From Methylobacterium thuringiense (GTDB lineage Bacteria; Pseudomonadota; Alphaproteobacteria; Rhizobiales; Beijerinckiaceae), in NCBI RefSeq assembly GCF_022179645.1, contig NZ_BPRA01000014.1, positions 62,001 through 126,000 of the forward strand: a stretch of 64,000 nucleotides of DNA, given 5' to 3'. Position 1 is the stretch's first letter, and each line of letters opens with the position of its first letter. The notes beneath the pieces were generated by a model. That model saw nothing but the letters and a program-made list of their open reading frames with translations. It made no database searches and was not told the origin of the DNA. This document shows, in pieces, positions 37,790 through 47,125 of the stretch. Position numbers and translations under genes: made by a program.

Positions 37790-39046
37790 ATGACCGAACG
37801 GCGCGGCGATCATCTCTGGCGGCCCTATACGCAGATGAAGCTGGCGGTAGCCCCGCTCGAAGCGGTGGCGACGTCCGGCAGCCGGATCACCCTGGCCGAC
37901 GGCCGCGCGCTGATCGACGGCATCGCGTCGTGGTGGACGGCGGTCCACGGCTACAACCATCCCCATATCCGCGACGCGGTGAGCAACCAGCTGCAGCGGA
38001 TGCCGCACGTAATGTTCGGCGGCCTGACGCATGCCCCAGCCGAAAAATTGGCCGCGCGCCTCGCCGCCCTGCTGCCGGGTGATCTGAACCACGTCTTCTT
38101 CACGGATTCCGGCTCGGTCGCCGTCGAAGTCGCCCTGAAGATGGCCGTTCAGCTCTGGCTGAATCGCGGCGTAAGCGGCCGCACCCGCGTGCTCGCTTTC
38201 CGCGGCGGCTATCACGGCGACACGATGGGCGCGATGTCGGCCTGCGATCCCGACGAGGGCATGCATCGCCGTTTCGGCGCCTACCTGCCGTCCCAGGTTT
38301 TTTGTGACTTGCCGCGCACGGCTGCCCCCGAAGCCGCGCTCGACGCGGCGATGGCCGCCCATCGTCACGAGCTCGCGGCGGTGATCGTCGAGCCGCTTGT
38401 CCAGGGCGCCGGTGGCATGCTGATGCATCCGCCCGAGGTGCTGGCGACGATCGCCCGGCTCAGCCGCCGACACGGCCTGCCGCTCATCGCCGACGAGATC
38501 TTTACGGGCTTCGGCCGCACCGGCTCGCTCTTCGCCTGCGAACAGGCCGGTGTGGTGCCCGACATCGTCTGCCTGTCGAAGGCGCTCACCGGCGGCACCA
38601 TGGCGCTCGCCGCCACCGTCGCCACCTCCGAGATTTTTTCGCAGTTCTGGTCCGACGACCCGGCTCATGCGCTGATGCACGGCCCGACCTTCATGGCGAA
38701 CCCGCTCGCCTGCGCCGCCGCCAACGCGAGCCTCGACCTCTTCGAGGCCGAGCCACGGCTCGCGCAGGCCGAGGCCATCGGTGCACGTCTCGACGAAGGC
38801 CTCGCGCCTTTGCGGAAAAAGCCGGGAATCGCGGATGTCCGCGTGCTCGGCGCGATCGGCGTCGTCCAGTTCGCAGGGACGCCCGATCTGGCCGTGCTCA
38901 AGCAAAAATTCGTCGAGCGGGGCGTCTGGGTGCGGCCCTTCGGCGACATCGTCTACCTCACCCCGGCACTGACCATCCCGGAGGGAGACCTCGACCGCCT
39001 GATTGCGGCGGTCTGCGACATTGCGGCGGCCCCGGAAGGACGGTGA
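37790..39046 (+). CDS. bioA: Adenosylmethionine-8-amino-7-oxononanoate transaminase BioA
   Basis: 418 residues of the class III PLP aminotransferase family. HLWRPYTQM at the N-terminus and SWWTAVHGYNHP are BioA signatures; PLP-binding Asp235 is in IADEIFTGFGRTG and the Schiff-base Lys264 in LSKALTGGT. It uses S-adenosylmethionine as amino donor. The ATG at 37790 is chosen over a TTG at 37754, although neither has a strong ribosome site. Other bio genes are not adjacent; bioD is at 3626-4300. Confidence 0.94.
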   Translation: MTERRGDHLWRPYTQMKLAVAPLEAVATSGSRITLADGRALIDGIASWWTAVHGYNHPHIRDAVSNQLQRMPHVMFGGLTHAPAEKLAARLAALLPGDLNHVFFTDSGSVAVEVALKMAVQLWLNRGVSGRTRVLAFRGGYHGDTMGAMSACDPDEGMHRRFGAYLPSQVFCDLPRTAAPEAALDAAMAAHRHELAAVIVEPLVQGAGGMLMHPPEVLATIARLSRRHGLPLIADEIFTGFGRTGSLFACEQAGVVPDIVCLSKALTGGTMALAATVATSEIFSQFWSDDPAHALMHGPTFMANPLACAAANASLDLFEAEPRLAQAEAIGARLDEGLAPLRKKPGIADVRVLGAIGVVQFAGTPDLAVLKQKFVERGVWVRPFGDIVYLTPALTIPEGDLDRLIAAVCDIAAAPEGR

Positions 39047-39188
39047 TCTTCACGCGACACCGATGCGGCGCTGCAACCACGGCTCCCGTTCCCCGTTGGC
39101 TGTTCACGATTCCAGCACTAGCCTCACGGCGAATGACGGCAGAGCGGCGCAAAGCCGCCCAATGGGTCTCGAACAAGCTCAGGAGTGA

Positions 39189-39587
39189 ATGGTGGCGAGC
39201 GAGACGACGAATCCGGCAGACGACGATCGCCCGGTGATCCTCTTGGTGGAGGACGAGGCGCTGACGATCATGGATCTCGGTGATGTCCTCGAAGACGGCG
39301 GCTACGACACACTGCAATGCGCGTCCGCCGAGCGGGCCCTGAGCATCCTCCAGGCCCGCCCCGACATCTGCGGGCTCGTGACGGACGTGGAATTGTCGGG
39401 CAAGGCCAACGGCTTCGATCTCGCCAACTCGGCCTCGCAGGCACGTCCCGAGCTTCCGATCCTGATCGTCTCGGGCCGGGCCGCCCCCGATCCGGACCGG
39501 ATGCCGGAGGGCGCGCAGTTCATCGCACGACCCTGCGCAGGCGAAGACATCTTGGCCCGGCTCAAGGGGCTGATGCCGACCTGCTGA
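39189..39587 (+). CDS. Single-domain response regulator
   Basis: 132 residues containing only a receiver: LLVEDEALTIMDLGDVLEDGGY, phosphoacceptor Asp in LVTDVELSG, and Ser in LIVSGRA. The conserved Lys before Pro is Arg here (FIARPCAGED). The ATG at 39189 has a perfect AGGAG. With no output domain, it probably relays phosphate or acts by protein contact. No kinase gene is adjacent. Confidence 0.88.
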   Translation: MVASETTNPADDDRPVILLVEDEALTIMDLGDVLEDGGYDTLQCASAERALSILQARPDICGLVTDVELSGKANGFDLANSASQARPELPILIVSGRAAPDPDRMPEGAQFIARPCAGEDILARLKGLMPTC

Positions 39588-39723
39588 AGCGGCGTCCCGG
39601 AGCAACGAAGAGCCGAGTAAGCTTTACGTCATCGCGCCGTCACGGTTAGGCTGGCAGAAGCTCCCGAATCGAGCAGCGCCGACAGGCGTGACAGCTCGCA
39701 TGTCTGTCGGAGGAGCATCGGTC

Positions 39724-40398
39724 ATGTCGGCGAGGCAGGGTGAGCCGGCGGACGCATCCGTAACCAGTCCGCCCGGCGGTCATTCTCCTGAAACGGGTAA
39801 GCGCGGCGTGGGCAAAGACGGCCCGGGCAAAGACGGCAAGCAGGCCAAACCGATGCGGGCTCCGGCCTCCAAGAGCGTCGGCTGGGCGCTCGTCCAGGCC
39901 GCCCGTCTCCATCGGGCCCGCGTCGGCGACCGGCTCGCCGCCCTCGACCTGTTCGCCGGGCAGGAGCAGGTGGTGCAAGCGCTGGCGGTGGCGGGCTCGA
40001 TGACCATGGGCGACCTCGCGGCGACCCTGCGGGTCCGTCCTCCGACCGCTTCCAAGACCATCTCGCGGCTCGCCGCCCTCGGCTTCGTCGAGCGCCGGGC
40101 CGAAGCCGGCGACGGCCGCATCGTCCGCGTGCGGCTCACTGAGACCGGCATGGCCAAGGCGGCGGCGATCGAACGGATCTGGGACGAGGTTGAGGCGGAG
40201 TTGCTCGACGATTTCGACGGCAAGGAGAAGCGCCGCCTGCGCAAGCTCCTGCGCAAGGCCGCCGGCAATCTCGCAGAGGCGGCGGGCGTCACCGGCCACG
40301 AGGCCGATCCGGAAACGGACGGCGATCCGGATGTCGACGACGAGGCCGAGACTCTGATCGGCCCAGTTACGTCGGATGCGGTGGCGCGCCCAGCTTAG
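39724..40398 (+). CDS. MarR-family regulator with charged extensions
   Basis: 224 residues from the ATG at 39724, preceded by GGAGGAG. A 45-residue polar N-terminal extension precedes the winged helix (MTMGDLAATLRVRPPTASKTISRLAALGFVERR). The C-terminus is an acidic tail (ADPETDGDPDVDDEAE). An upstream start at 39688 is possible but has no ribosome site. Target and ligand are unknown. Confidence 0.83.
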   Translation: MSARQGEPADASVTSPPGGHSPETGKRGVGKDGPGKDGKQAKPMRAPASKSVGWALVQAARLHRARVGDRLAALDLFAGQEQVVQALAVAGSMTMGDLAATLRVRPPTASKTISRLAALGFVERRAEAGDGRIVRVRLTETGMAKAAAIERIWDEVEAELLDDFDGKEKRRLRKLLRKAAGNLAEAAGVTGHEADPETDGDPDVDDEAETLIGPVTSDAVARPA

Positions 40399-40435
40399 TT
40401 TTTGAGATCTTTCCCATCCGGAAGAGACACTTTGT

Positions 40436-40535
40436 CGTCATTCCGGGGCTCGCCGCAGGCGAAAACCCGGAACCCACGCGCAACGCTGTGGCCGGTTGTC
40501 GGTTCCGGGTTCCGCTTTGCGGCCCCGGAATGACG
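40436..40535. repeat. 100-bp dispersed inverted repeat
   Basis: The ends CGTCATTCCGGGGC (40436-40449) and GCCCCGGAATGACG (40522-40535) are exact inverse complements; inner arms around AACCCGGAACCC and GGTTCCGGGTT also pair. This type of element recurs in Rhizobiales genomes between genes. Here it separates the convergent marR-like gene and a small minus-strand gene. Confidence 0.75.
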
Positions 40536-40576
40536 GAGAGCGTATCAAACCCGTCATCGCAGACTTCTCAAAGTAA

Positions 40577-40759
40577 TCAGTCGCGTCCGTCAGAATCGCG
40601 TGCGAGGCGAAGTGCCCGCAGCCGCTCGGTCCGATCATCCACCGCGCGCCGGTCGGCCTCGATCTCGTTCCAGATCGTAGCAGCCTTCGCCTGCTGTTCG
40701 GCCGCCTTGGCTGCTTTGGTCTCGGCGCGATCGATATTGTGGCTCTGGTCGCGGGACAT
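40577..40759 (-). CDS. Small helical protein, 60 aa
   Basis: The ATG at 40759 follows a strong GAGGAG site. The product (MSRDQSHNIDRAETKAAKAA at the start) is highly charged, Ala/Arg-rich and predicted helical, with no signal or membrane segment. I do not recognise it. It is divergent from the DMT gene. A longer open frame in the same phase upstream is not supported. Confidence 0.6.
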   Translation of the reverse strand: MSRDQSHNIDRAETKAAKAAEQQAKAATIWNEIEADRRAVDDRTERLRALRLARDSDGRD

Positions 40760-40913
40760 TCCAGCTCCTCTATTGCATCTCAAGGTTAGATAGGGTCGCC
40801 TCCTGCCCGGGACGAGTCTTGGGACGGCCAAGCTGCGTTGTTCGGCGAGGCTTTTTTCGTTTTTTGAGGGTTGGCGTGGCATCGCACGGCCGATTCCGCC
40901 AGACACCGGGGCG

Positions 40914-41831
40914 ATGACCCCACCGTCCCCACCCGTCATGACCCCGGACGCCCGCGCCCGGCGAGACCGGCTCGTCGGCATCGGGCTGATGTGTCTGGCG
41001 CCGATCTTCTTCGCGGGCCTCGACGCATCGGGAAAGATCCTGGCCCGCGAGGGTGTCGACCCGCTGCTCAGCACCTTCATGCGCTACGCAGTGAACGTCG
41101 TGCTGGTCACCGCAGTGCTCAACCCGGTGACCAAGCCCGGCGTCGCCCGCACCCGGCGGCTGCCCCTGCAGGTGGCGCGCTCCCTGCTGCTGTTCGGCTC
41201 GACCGCCTGCAACTTCCTGGCGTTGCGCTCGCTTCAGCTCGCGGAGACCGTGTCGATCCAGTTCGCGGCGCCGCTCGCCGTCGCGTTGCTGGCCGGCCCG
41301 CTCCTCGGGGAATGGTCGTCCCGTCGGCGGCTCGTAGCGATCGCCTTCGGCTTCGTCGGCGTACTCGTGATCGTACGGCCGGGGATCGGCACGATGCAGC
41401 CGGCGCTGCTGTTCTGCTTCGGCAACATGAGCTGCTACGCGCTCTACATCATCGCGACGCGCAAGCTCGCGGCCTACGATTCCAGCGCCACCACGATCTT
41501 CTATTCCGGTCTCGCCGGGCTCCTGCTGATGAGCCCGCTGCTGCCCTGGATCTGGACTACGCCGGCTTCCCCTCTCGCCTGGGCGATGCTGATCGGCGTC
41601 GGGCTGTTCGGCACCGCCGGACACTGGCTGCTGGTGCTGGCCCATGCCCGGGTGCCGGCCAACGTGCTGGCGCCCTTCATCTACACGCAGATCCTGTGGT
41701 CGGTGCTGCTCGGCTTCCTCGTCTTCGGCGACGTGCCGAGCGTCTGGACGCTGCTCGGGTCGGCGATCATCGTCGGATCGGGCCTCGCATTGCTGGCGCA
41801 GGATGCGGCGCGGCGCCGTCGATCGTCATAA
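40914..41831 (+). CDS. DMT-superfamily transporter (EamA domains)
   Basis: 305 residues with ten membrane segments in two EamA repeats (about 20-155 and 165-300), including LAPIFFAGLDASGKIL and VPANVLAPFIYTQILWSVLLGFLVFGDVP. Such proteins export amino acids or other metabolites; the substrate is unknown. The start may be the ATG at 40914 or one at 40938. Confidence 0.85.
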   Translation: MTPPSPPVMTPDARARRDRLVGIGLMCLAPIFFAGLDASGKILAREGVDPLLSTFMRYAVNVVLVTAVLNPVTKPGVARTRRLPLQVARSLLLFGSTACNFLALRSLQLAETVSIQFAAPLAVALLAGPLLGEWSSRRRLVAIAFGFVGVLVIVRPGIGTMQPALLFCFGNMSCYALYIIATRKLAAYDSSATTIFYSGLAGLLLMSPLLPWIWTTPASPLAWAMLIGVGLFGTAGHWLLVLAHARVPANVLAPFIYTQILWSVLLGFLVFGDVPSVWTLLGSAIIVGSGLALLAQDAARRRRSS

Positions 41832-41856
41832 AAAAGGCCGGGCAGCGCGCCCGGCC
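41830..41856 (-). terminator. Intrinsic terminator of the small Gly-rich gene
   Basis: On the minus strand, GGCCGGGC and GCCCGGCC form an 8-bp stem around a 5-nt loop, followed by six Ts. It lies 24 bp after the stop of the minus-strand gene at 41880. The same stem may also slow the convergent DMT transcript. Confidence 0.8.
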
Positions 41857-41879
41857 GATCCATCCCGCACTCCGACCGC

Positions 41880-42149
41880 TCAGTGGTAGTGGCGGCGGTT
41901 GTGGTAGCCGCGGTGCGAGCGCATGCGGGTACGGTAGCCGCGACGGCCCGGATCGATCCCGAGGACGCCGTTGACACCGCCGACGGCTCCGCCAACCGCG
42001 CCGCCGACGATGCCGCCGATGGGCCCGGCGACGCGATTGCCCTCGTTGGCGCCACGGCGCATGCCGCCGGGAACGCCCTGGGCGTCGGCTGCGCTCGACA
42101 GGGTCAGGGCGGAGAGCGCCACCGTGGCGGCGATCAGGAGATGCTTCAT
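41880..42149 (-). CDS. Secreted small Gly-rich protein with basic/His tail
   Basis: 89 residues. A signal peptide (MKHLLIAATVALSALTLSSA, cleavage near ADAQG) is followed by a glycine-zipper-like stretch (GPIGGIVGGAVGGAVGG) and a basic C-terminus ending in alternating Tyr, His and Arg (GYHNRRHYH). Glycine-zipper segments insert in or associate with membranes. It is common in Rhizobiales but of unknown role. It has its own terminator. Confidence 0.75.
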   Translation of the reverse strand: MKHLLIAATVALSALTLSSAADAQGVPGGMRRGANEGNRVAGPIGGIVGGAVGGAVGGVNGVLGIDPGRRGYRTRMRSHRGYHNRRHYH

Positions 42150-42619
42150 ACGGGCGTTACCTCTGCTGTCCGGCACACGATCGCAGCGCCGGATATTTGT
42201 GATCCGATCGATGTCGGGGCCGTTGGGAAACCTTGAACGCGCTCGCAAGGAGATTCGCTCCGGAACCGGTCCGTCCGCGCGCGTCGGGGCACCAACGGCC
42301 GAGCTTGCGAAAGGTGGCATCGCTGCCGGCAGGAATTTTCCGCATCCTGGATTCGGCAGAGGCTTCATCGTTCAGGCTCTCTGCAGCATCGCCTTCGCTG
42401 GCGCGGGGAAAAACCCGCTGCTAGAAGCGCCGGATGCTCGATCCAACCGATCCTGCCGGAGCGCTCCGGCGTCTTCGAATTACCGGCCCGGCCTCCGCCT
42501 GAGCGCAGCACATGCCGCGCGGACGGCGTGGGTGCCGGACAGGGCTTCGCAGCACGCGACCGCGTCGCGCAGAGCCCGCCTCCCGACGATCGCCGATTTG
42601 AGACGAGCAGACCCCTCCG
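42150..42619. other. Intergenic region upstream of ileS
   Basis: 470 bp between divergent genes. Several open frames cross it without ribosome sites or recognisable products. I see no T-box or other leader structure I can name; only the two promoters are expected. Confidence 0.4.
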
Positions 42620-45600
42620 ATGACCGAATCCGCTCCCGACGCCGCGCTGCCGGATGCCGACGCATCCCCGGCACCGCGCGATTATGCGAAGACGCTGTTT
42701 CTGCCGAAGACCGAGTTTCCGATGCGCGCCGGGCTGCCGACCCGCGAGCCGCTGCTGCTACAGCGTTGGGAGCGGAACGGTCTCTACGGGCAGATCCGCC
42801 GGAATGCCGCCGGCCGGCCGAAATTCGTACTGCATGACGGCCCGCCCTACGCCAACGGCGCGATCCATATCGGGCACGCGCTCAACAAGATCCTGAAGGA
42901 CGTGATCGTGCGCTCGCAGGGCGCGCTCGGCTTCGACGCCAACTATGTGCCCGGCTGGGACTGCCACGGACTGCCGATCGAGTGGAAGATCGAGGAGCAG
43001 TACCGCGCCAAGGGCAAGAACAAGGACGAGGTGCCGATCCTCGAATTCCGCCAGGAATGCCGGACCTTCGCGGCCCATTGGCTCGGCCAGCAGCGCACGG
43101 AGTTCCAGCGGCTCGGCGTCACCGGCGACTGGGCACATCCCTATTCCACGATGGCCTACCCGGCCGAGGCTCGCATCGCCTCCGAACTGATGAAGTTCGC
43201 GGTCAGCGGTCAGCTCTATCGCGGCTCGAAGCCGGTGATGTGGTCGGTGGTCGAGAAGACGGCGCTCGCCGAGGCCGAGATCGAGTACGAAGAGCATGTC
43301 AGCGACACGATCTTCGTCGCGTTCGACGTCATCACCGGAAATCCGGACACCATTTCGCCTATACTGGCTCAGGGAGCCGCGATCGTCATCTGGACGACAA
43401 CGCCTTGGACATTACCGGGGAATCGCGCGATCGCGTTTTCTCGAAAAATTTCCTATGGACTCTACAAGGTCACCGCTGCGGCAGCCGATAACTGGGCTCA
43501 GGTTGGTGCGGCCTATATCCTGGCTGACGCGCTTGCCGAAACCGTATTCAAGGCAGCGCGTGTCGAGACGTTCGAGCGCGTGCAGGATGTCGTTGCGAGC
43601 GATCTGGCGACTATGGTCTGCCAACATCCTCTCTTCGGCCTAGGGTACGAGTTCGACGTCCCCCTCCTCGACGGCGACCATGTCACCGACGAAGCCGGCA
43701 CCGGCTTCGTGCACACGGCCCCGAGCCATGGCCGCGAGGACTTCGAGGTCTGGATGGCCAATGGCCGTCAGCTCACACAGCGCGGTATCGAGACCCGGAT
43801 TCCCTACACGGTCGACGCCGACGGCGCCCTCACCGAAGAGGCTCCCGGCTTCACCGGCAAGCGGGTGTTGAACGACAAGGGTGAGAAGGGCGACGCCAAC
43901 AAGGCGCTCATCGCGGCGCTTTCCGAAGCCGGCGCGCTCATCGCCCGCGGCGTGCTGCGCCACCAGTACCCGCATTCCTGGCGCTCCAAGAAGCCGGTGA
44001 TCTTTCGCAATACGCCGCAATGGTTCATTGCGATGGACAAGCCCGTCGACGCGCTCGGTAACCGCACCCTGCGCGAGGTCGCCTTCGAAGCGATCGAAGC
44101 GACGCAATGGGTGCCGCCCCAAGGAAAAAACCGCATCAACGGCATGGTCGGCAACAAGCCCGACTGGGTGGTCTCGCGCCAACGCGCCTGGGGCGTGCCG
44201 ATCACGGTGTTCGTGAAGGCCGGCACCAGCGATGTTCTTCGCGATGAGGCGGTGAACGCTCGCATCGCCGAGGCTTTCGCCGCCGAGGGCGCCGACGCCT
44301 GGTTCTCGGATGCCGACGGCGCCCGCTTCCTCGCACCCGACTACGACCCGGCCGAGTACGAAAAGGTCACGGACGTCCTCGACGTCTGGTTCGATTCCGG
44401 CTCGACCCACGCCTTCGTCCTCGACGATCCGCAAGCCTTTCCCGGCCTGTCCGGCGTGAAGCGCGTGCGCGACGGCGGGCAGGACCGGGTGATGTACCTC
44501 GAAGGCTCGGACCAGCACCGCGGCTGGTTCCAGTCCTCGCTGCTCGAATCCTGCGGCACGCGGGGCTATGCGCCCTACGACGTGGTGCTCACCCACGGCT
44601 TCGTCCTCGACCCCAAGGGGGAGAAGATGTCGAAATCGAAGGGCAACGTCGTCGCGCCGCAGACCGTCATCAAGGAATCCGGCGCCGATATCCTGAGGCT
44701 CTGGGTCGCGGCCTCCGATTACTCGGACGACCTGCGCATCGGTCCGGAGATCGTGAAGACGTTTGCGGAGACGTATCGCAAACTCCGAAATTCCCTGCGC
44801 TGGATGCTCGGCTCGCTCGCCCACCGCGTGCCCGGCGACGACGTGAACTACGAAGAAATGCCGGAGTTGGAGCGGTTCATCCTGCACCGGCTGGCGCAGC
44901 TCGATGGCGAGATCCGCGAGGCTTATGCGGCCTTCGACACCAAGCGGATCGTGGCCCTGCTCAACGGCTTCCTGACCGGCGATCTGTCGGCCTTCTATTT
45001 CGACGTGCGCAAGGATGCGCTCTACTGCGACCCGATTTCTTCGCAGGTGCGCAGGGCTTCGCTTCAGGTGATCGACGAGGCGTTTCGACGGGTCGTGATC
45101 TGGCTGGCGCCGGTGCTTGCGTTCACGGCGGAAGAAGCCTGGCTCGACCGTCATCCATCGGACGACGGCTCGGTCCATCTCCAGACCCTGCCCGAGACGC
45201 CCGCGAACTGGCGCGACGACGCGCTCGCCGCGCGCTGGCAAAAAATCCGAAAAGTGCGCCGCGTCGTGACCGGAGCGCTCGAGATCGAACGTGCCGCCAA
45301 GCGCATCGGTGCGAGCCTCGAGGCTGCGCCGACGGTGTTCGTCTCCGATCCCGACCTGCTCGGCGCCCTCGACGGCCTGGACTTTTCCGAGGTCTGCATC
45401 ACCTCCGCGATCCGGGTGAGCGTCGGCGAGGGACCGTCCGACGCCTTCCGCCTCGACGAGGTCAAGGGCGTCGCCGTGGTACCGGACGTCGCCGAGGGCC
45501 GGAAATGCGCCCGCTCCTGGCGGGTCTCGCCGGATGTCGGCTCGGATCCGGCTTATCCCGACGTCACGCCGCGCGACGCGCAAGCTTTGCGCGAGTGGGA

Positions 45601-45625
45601 TGCCGCGCATCCGAGTGCTGCCTGA
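42620..45625 (+). CDS. ileS: Isoleucyl-tRNA synthetase
   Basis: 1001 residues, a class Ia synthetase. The HIGH motif is at 83-86, KMSKS at about 669, and the CP1 editing domain at about 200-400 ([26 protein letters not shown]-type editing site region). The C-terminal zinc knuckle is degenerate: only one Cys of the usual two CxxC pairs remains (GRKCARSW). Codons in about 43340-43650 (ATA, TTA, CTA, ACA, CGA) are unlike the rest of the gene. It overlaps lspA by one base. Confidence 0.97.
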   Translation: MTESAPDAALPDADASPAPRDYAKTLFLPKTEFPMRAGLPTREPLLLQRWERNGLYGQIRRNAAGRPKFVLHDGPPYANGAIHIGHALNKILKDVIVRSQGALGFDANYVPGWDCHGLPIEWKIEEQYRAKGKNKDEVPILEFRQECRTFAAHWLGQQRTEFQRLGVTGDWAHPYSTMAYPAEARIASELMKFAVSGQLYRGSKPVMWSVVEKTALAEAEIEYEEHVSDTIFVAFDVITGNPDTISPILAQGAAIVIWTTTPWTLPGNRAIAFSRKISYGLYKVTAAAADNWAQVGAAYILADALAETVFKAARVETFERVQDVVASDLATMVCQHPLFGLGYEFDVPLLDGDHVTDEAGTGFVHTAPSHGREDFEVWMANGRQLTQRGIETRIPYTVDADGALTEEAPGFTGKRVLNDKGEKGDANKALIAALSEAGALIARGVLRHQYPHSWRSKKPVIFRNTPQWFIAMDKPVDALGNRTLREVAFEAIEATQWVPPQGKNRINGMVGNKPDWVVSRQRAWGVPITVFVKAGTSDVLRDEAVNARIAEAFAAEGADAWFSDADGARFLAPDYDPAEYEKVTDVLDVWFDSGSTHAFVLDDPQAFPGLSGVKRVRDGGQDRVMYLEGSDQHRGWFQSSLLESCGTRGYAPYDVVLTHGFVLDPKGEKMSKSKGNVVAPQTVIKESGADILRLWVAASDYSDDLRIGPEIVKTFAETYRKLRNSLRWMLGSLAHRVPGDDVNYEEMPELERFILHRLAQLDGEIREAYAAFDTKRIVALLNGFLTGDLSAFYFDVRKDALYCDPISSQVRRASLQVIDEAFRRVVIWLAPVLAFTAEEAWLDRHPSDDGSVHLQTLPETPANWRDDALAARWQKIRKVRRVVTGALEIERAAKRIGASLEAAPTVFVSDPDLLGALDGLDFSEVCITSAIRVSVGEGPSDAFRLDEVKGVAVVPDVAEGRKCARSWRVSPDVGSDPAYPDVTPRDAQALREWDAAHPSAA

Positions 45626-46140
45626 TGGCGCCGTTCCGCCTCGGCCTGCTCGCGGCGTTCCTGACGCTCGCCATCGACCAAGCCTCCAAACTCTGGCTGT
45701 ACCTCCGCACCGATCTCGTGCTGACGCAGCCCTGGGCCGTCGCGCCCTTCACCGACTTCGTCGTCGTGTGGAATCGCGGCGTCTCCTACGGGATGTTCCA
45801 GCAGGAGGGCGATCTCGGCCGCTGGCTGCTCGTCGGGCTCTCGGTCGTCGCGGCCCTGGCCCTCGGATTCTGGATGAAGCGGGCCGGCACGCGGCTGCTG
45901 GCGATCTCGCTGGGCCTCATCGTCGGCGGGGCGATCGGCAACGCCATCGACCGGGCGGTGTTCGGCGCGGTGTTCGACTTCGTCCACCTGCATGCGGGCG
46001 ACTGGTCGTGGTACGTCTTCAACATTGCCGATGCGGCGATCGTGGCCGGCGTCGTCGGGCTGATCCTCGACAGCCTGATGCCGGAGCGGAAGACCGATCG
46101 GCAACACGATCTGACCGATGCTTCCAATCCCCGCCCATGA
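45625..46140 (+). CDS. lspA: Lipoprotein signal peptidase LspA
   Basis: 171 residues with four membrane segments. The family motifs [15 protein letters not shown] and [11 protein letters not shown] are present; the two catalytic Asp residues lie in NAIDR and NIADA. It cleaves prolipoprotein signal peptides at the inner membrane. The start overlaps the ileS stop (TGATG), the common ileS-lspA coupling. Confidence 0.96.
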   Translation: MAPFRLGLLAAFLTLAIDQASKLWLYLRTDLVLTQPWAVAPFTDFVVVWNRGVSYGMFQQEGDLGRWLLVGLSVVAALALGFWMKRAGTRLLAISLGLIVGGAIGNAIDRAVFGAVFDFVHLHAGDWSWYVFNIADAAIVAGVVGLILDSLMPERKTDRQHDLTDASNPRP

Positions 46141-46162
46141 GCGGTTTGGCGAAATAAACCGC
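46141..46162 (+). terminator. Short hairpin after lspA
   Basis: GCGGTTT and AAACCGC form a 7-bp stem around an 8-nt loop immediately after the lspA stop codon. There is only a weak T-run after it, so termination would be partial. Confidence 0.35.
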
Positions 46163-46252
46163 CTTACCTTCGCCCGAAAACCGGCTCACGCCGGAATCAT
46201 CGGCGTCCGCACAGTCAAGAGCGATTCCCGGCGGCCGCGACCTGAGGGCAGC

Positions 46253-46972
46253 ATGATCGTGCAGCGCCGGATTTCTTTGGCTTTTTCGGGCATCCTCGCG
46301 CTCAGCCTGCTCCCCGCAGTTCCCGCGCGTGCCGCCGAAGGCGAGTTCATGCGCGACGCCATGAGCAGCATCGGCCTGATCGAGCCCGAGCGCCCGCCGA
46401 TCACCTATCGCGAGCGCGCGCCCCTCGTGATGCCGCCAGCTCTGGGCAAGAAAGCCGCCGTGAAGAAACCGGCGAAGGGCAAGGGCGCCGACGCGCCGCC
46501 TGTCGATTACGCAACGATGCCGCTGCCCCTGCCGCAGACGCGGCAGGACGATCCGCAATGGCCGAAGGATCCCGAGACCAGCCGGCGCGAACGCGCCGCC
46601 CTCGACGCCAAGAAACCCATCGTCCGCGGCGCGCAAGGCCGTATGAACGACAACAACGAGACTCTCTCGGCCTTCGAGATGCAGAACGGCCGGCGTGAGG
46701 GCGCCGGCCTGTCCAAGGACCCCGCGCCGGGGCCGGGCGAAGTCCGCGAGTCGACCTGGCTGAACCCGCTCAAGCTCTTCTCGGGCAGCAAGGACGAAGC
46801 CGAACCCTCCGCGATCGAGCCCGATCGCGACGGTCTGACCGACCCGCCGAACGGCTACCGCAAGGCTCCGGTCAAGGCGGCGAAGGGGCCGGCAGGTCCG
46901 GTCGGCAACTCGATCAGCGGCAACGAAGAGGCCGACCCGCGCACCTTCATGAGGGCGGAAGGCGGGCGTTGA
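46253..46972 (+). CDS. Secreted Pro/Lys-rich protein, possibly BamF (DUF3035)-like
   Basis: 239 residues with a signal peptide (SLAFSGILALSLLPAVPARA). The motif RERAPLVMPPA, then a Pro/Leu stretch and WPKDPE, resembles DUF3035 (BamF) proteins. The position between lspA and two M16 peptidase genes is the one that BamF-type genes occupy in other alphaproteobacteria. It lacks an obvious lipobox Cys, unlike classical BamF. The assignment rests on context and short motifs, so it is tentative. Confidence 0.6.
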   Translation: MIVQRRISLAFSGILALSLLPAVPARAAEGEFMRDAMSSIGLIEPERPPITYRERAPLVMPPALGKKAAVKKPAKGKGADAPPVDYATMPLPLPQTRQDDPQWPKDPETSRRERAALDAKKPIVRGAQGRMNDNNETLSAFEMQNGRREGAGLSKDPAPGPGEVRESTWLNPLKLFSGSKDEAEPSAIEPDRDGLTDPPNGYRKAPVKAAKGPAGPVGNSISGNEEADPRTFMRAEGGR

Positions 46973-47125
46973 AGCCGCGATATCGGGGATTCGCGGTTCA
47001 GGATTCCGCGTCCCTCGGGTGGCCAAGAGGTCACACCCTGCGGTACGGGACTTGCCCCGGCTAACGAAGGTCGCGAGAGTCCGGGCCGCGACAACCTCGA
47101 GAACGGCCGCACGAAGGACGCCAGG

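Noticed and set aside
42150-42619. Leader RNA or T-box before ileS
   Set aside because: T-boxes are not expected in this phylum and no specifier stem or antiterminator motif is seen.
43640-45610. Minus-strand open frame of 656 aa opposite ileS
   Set aside because: Antisense shadow of a certain housekeeping gene.
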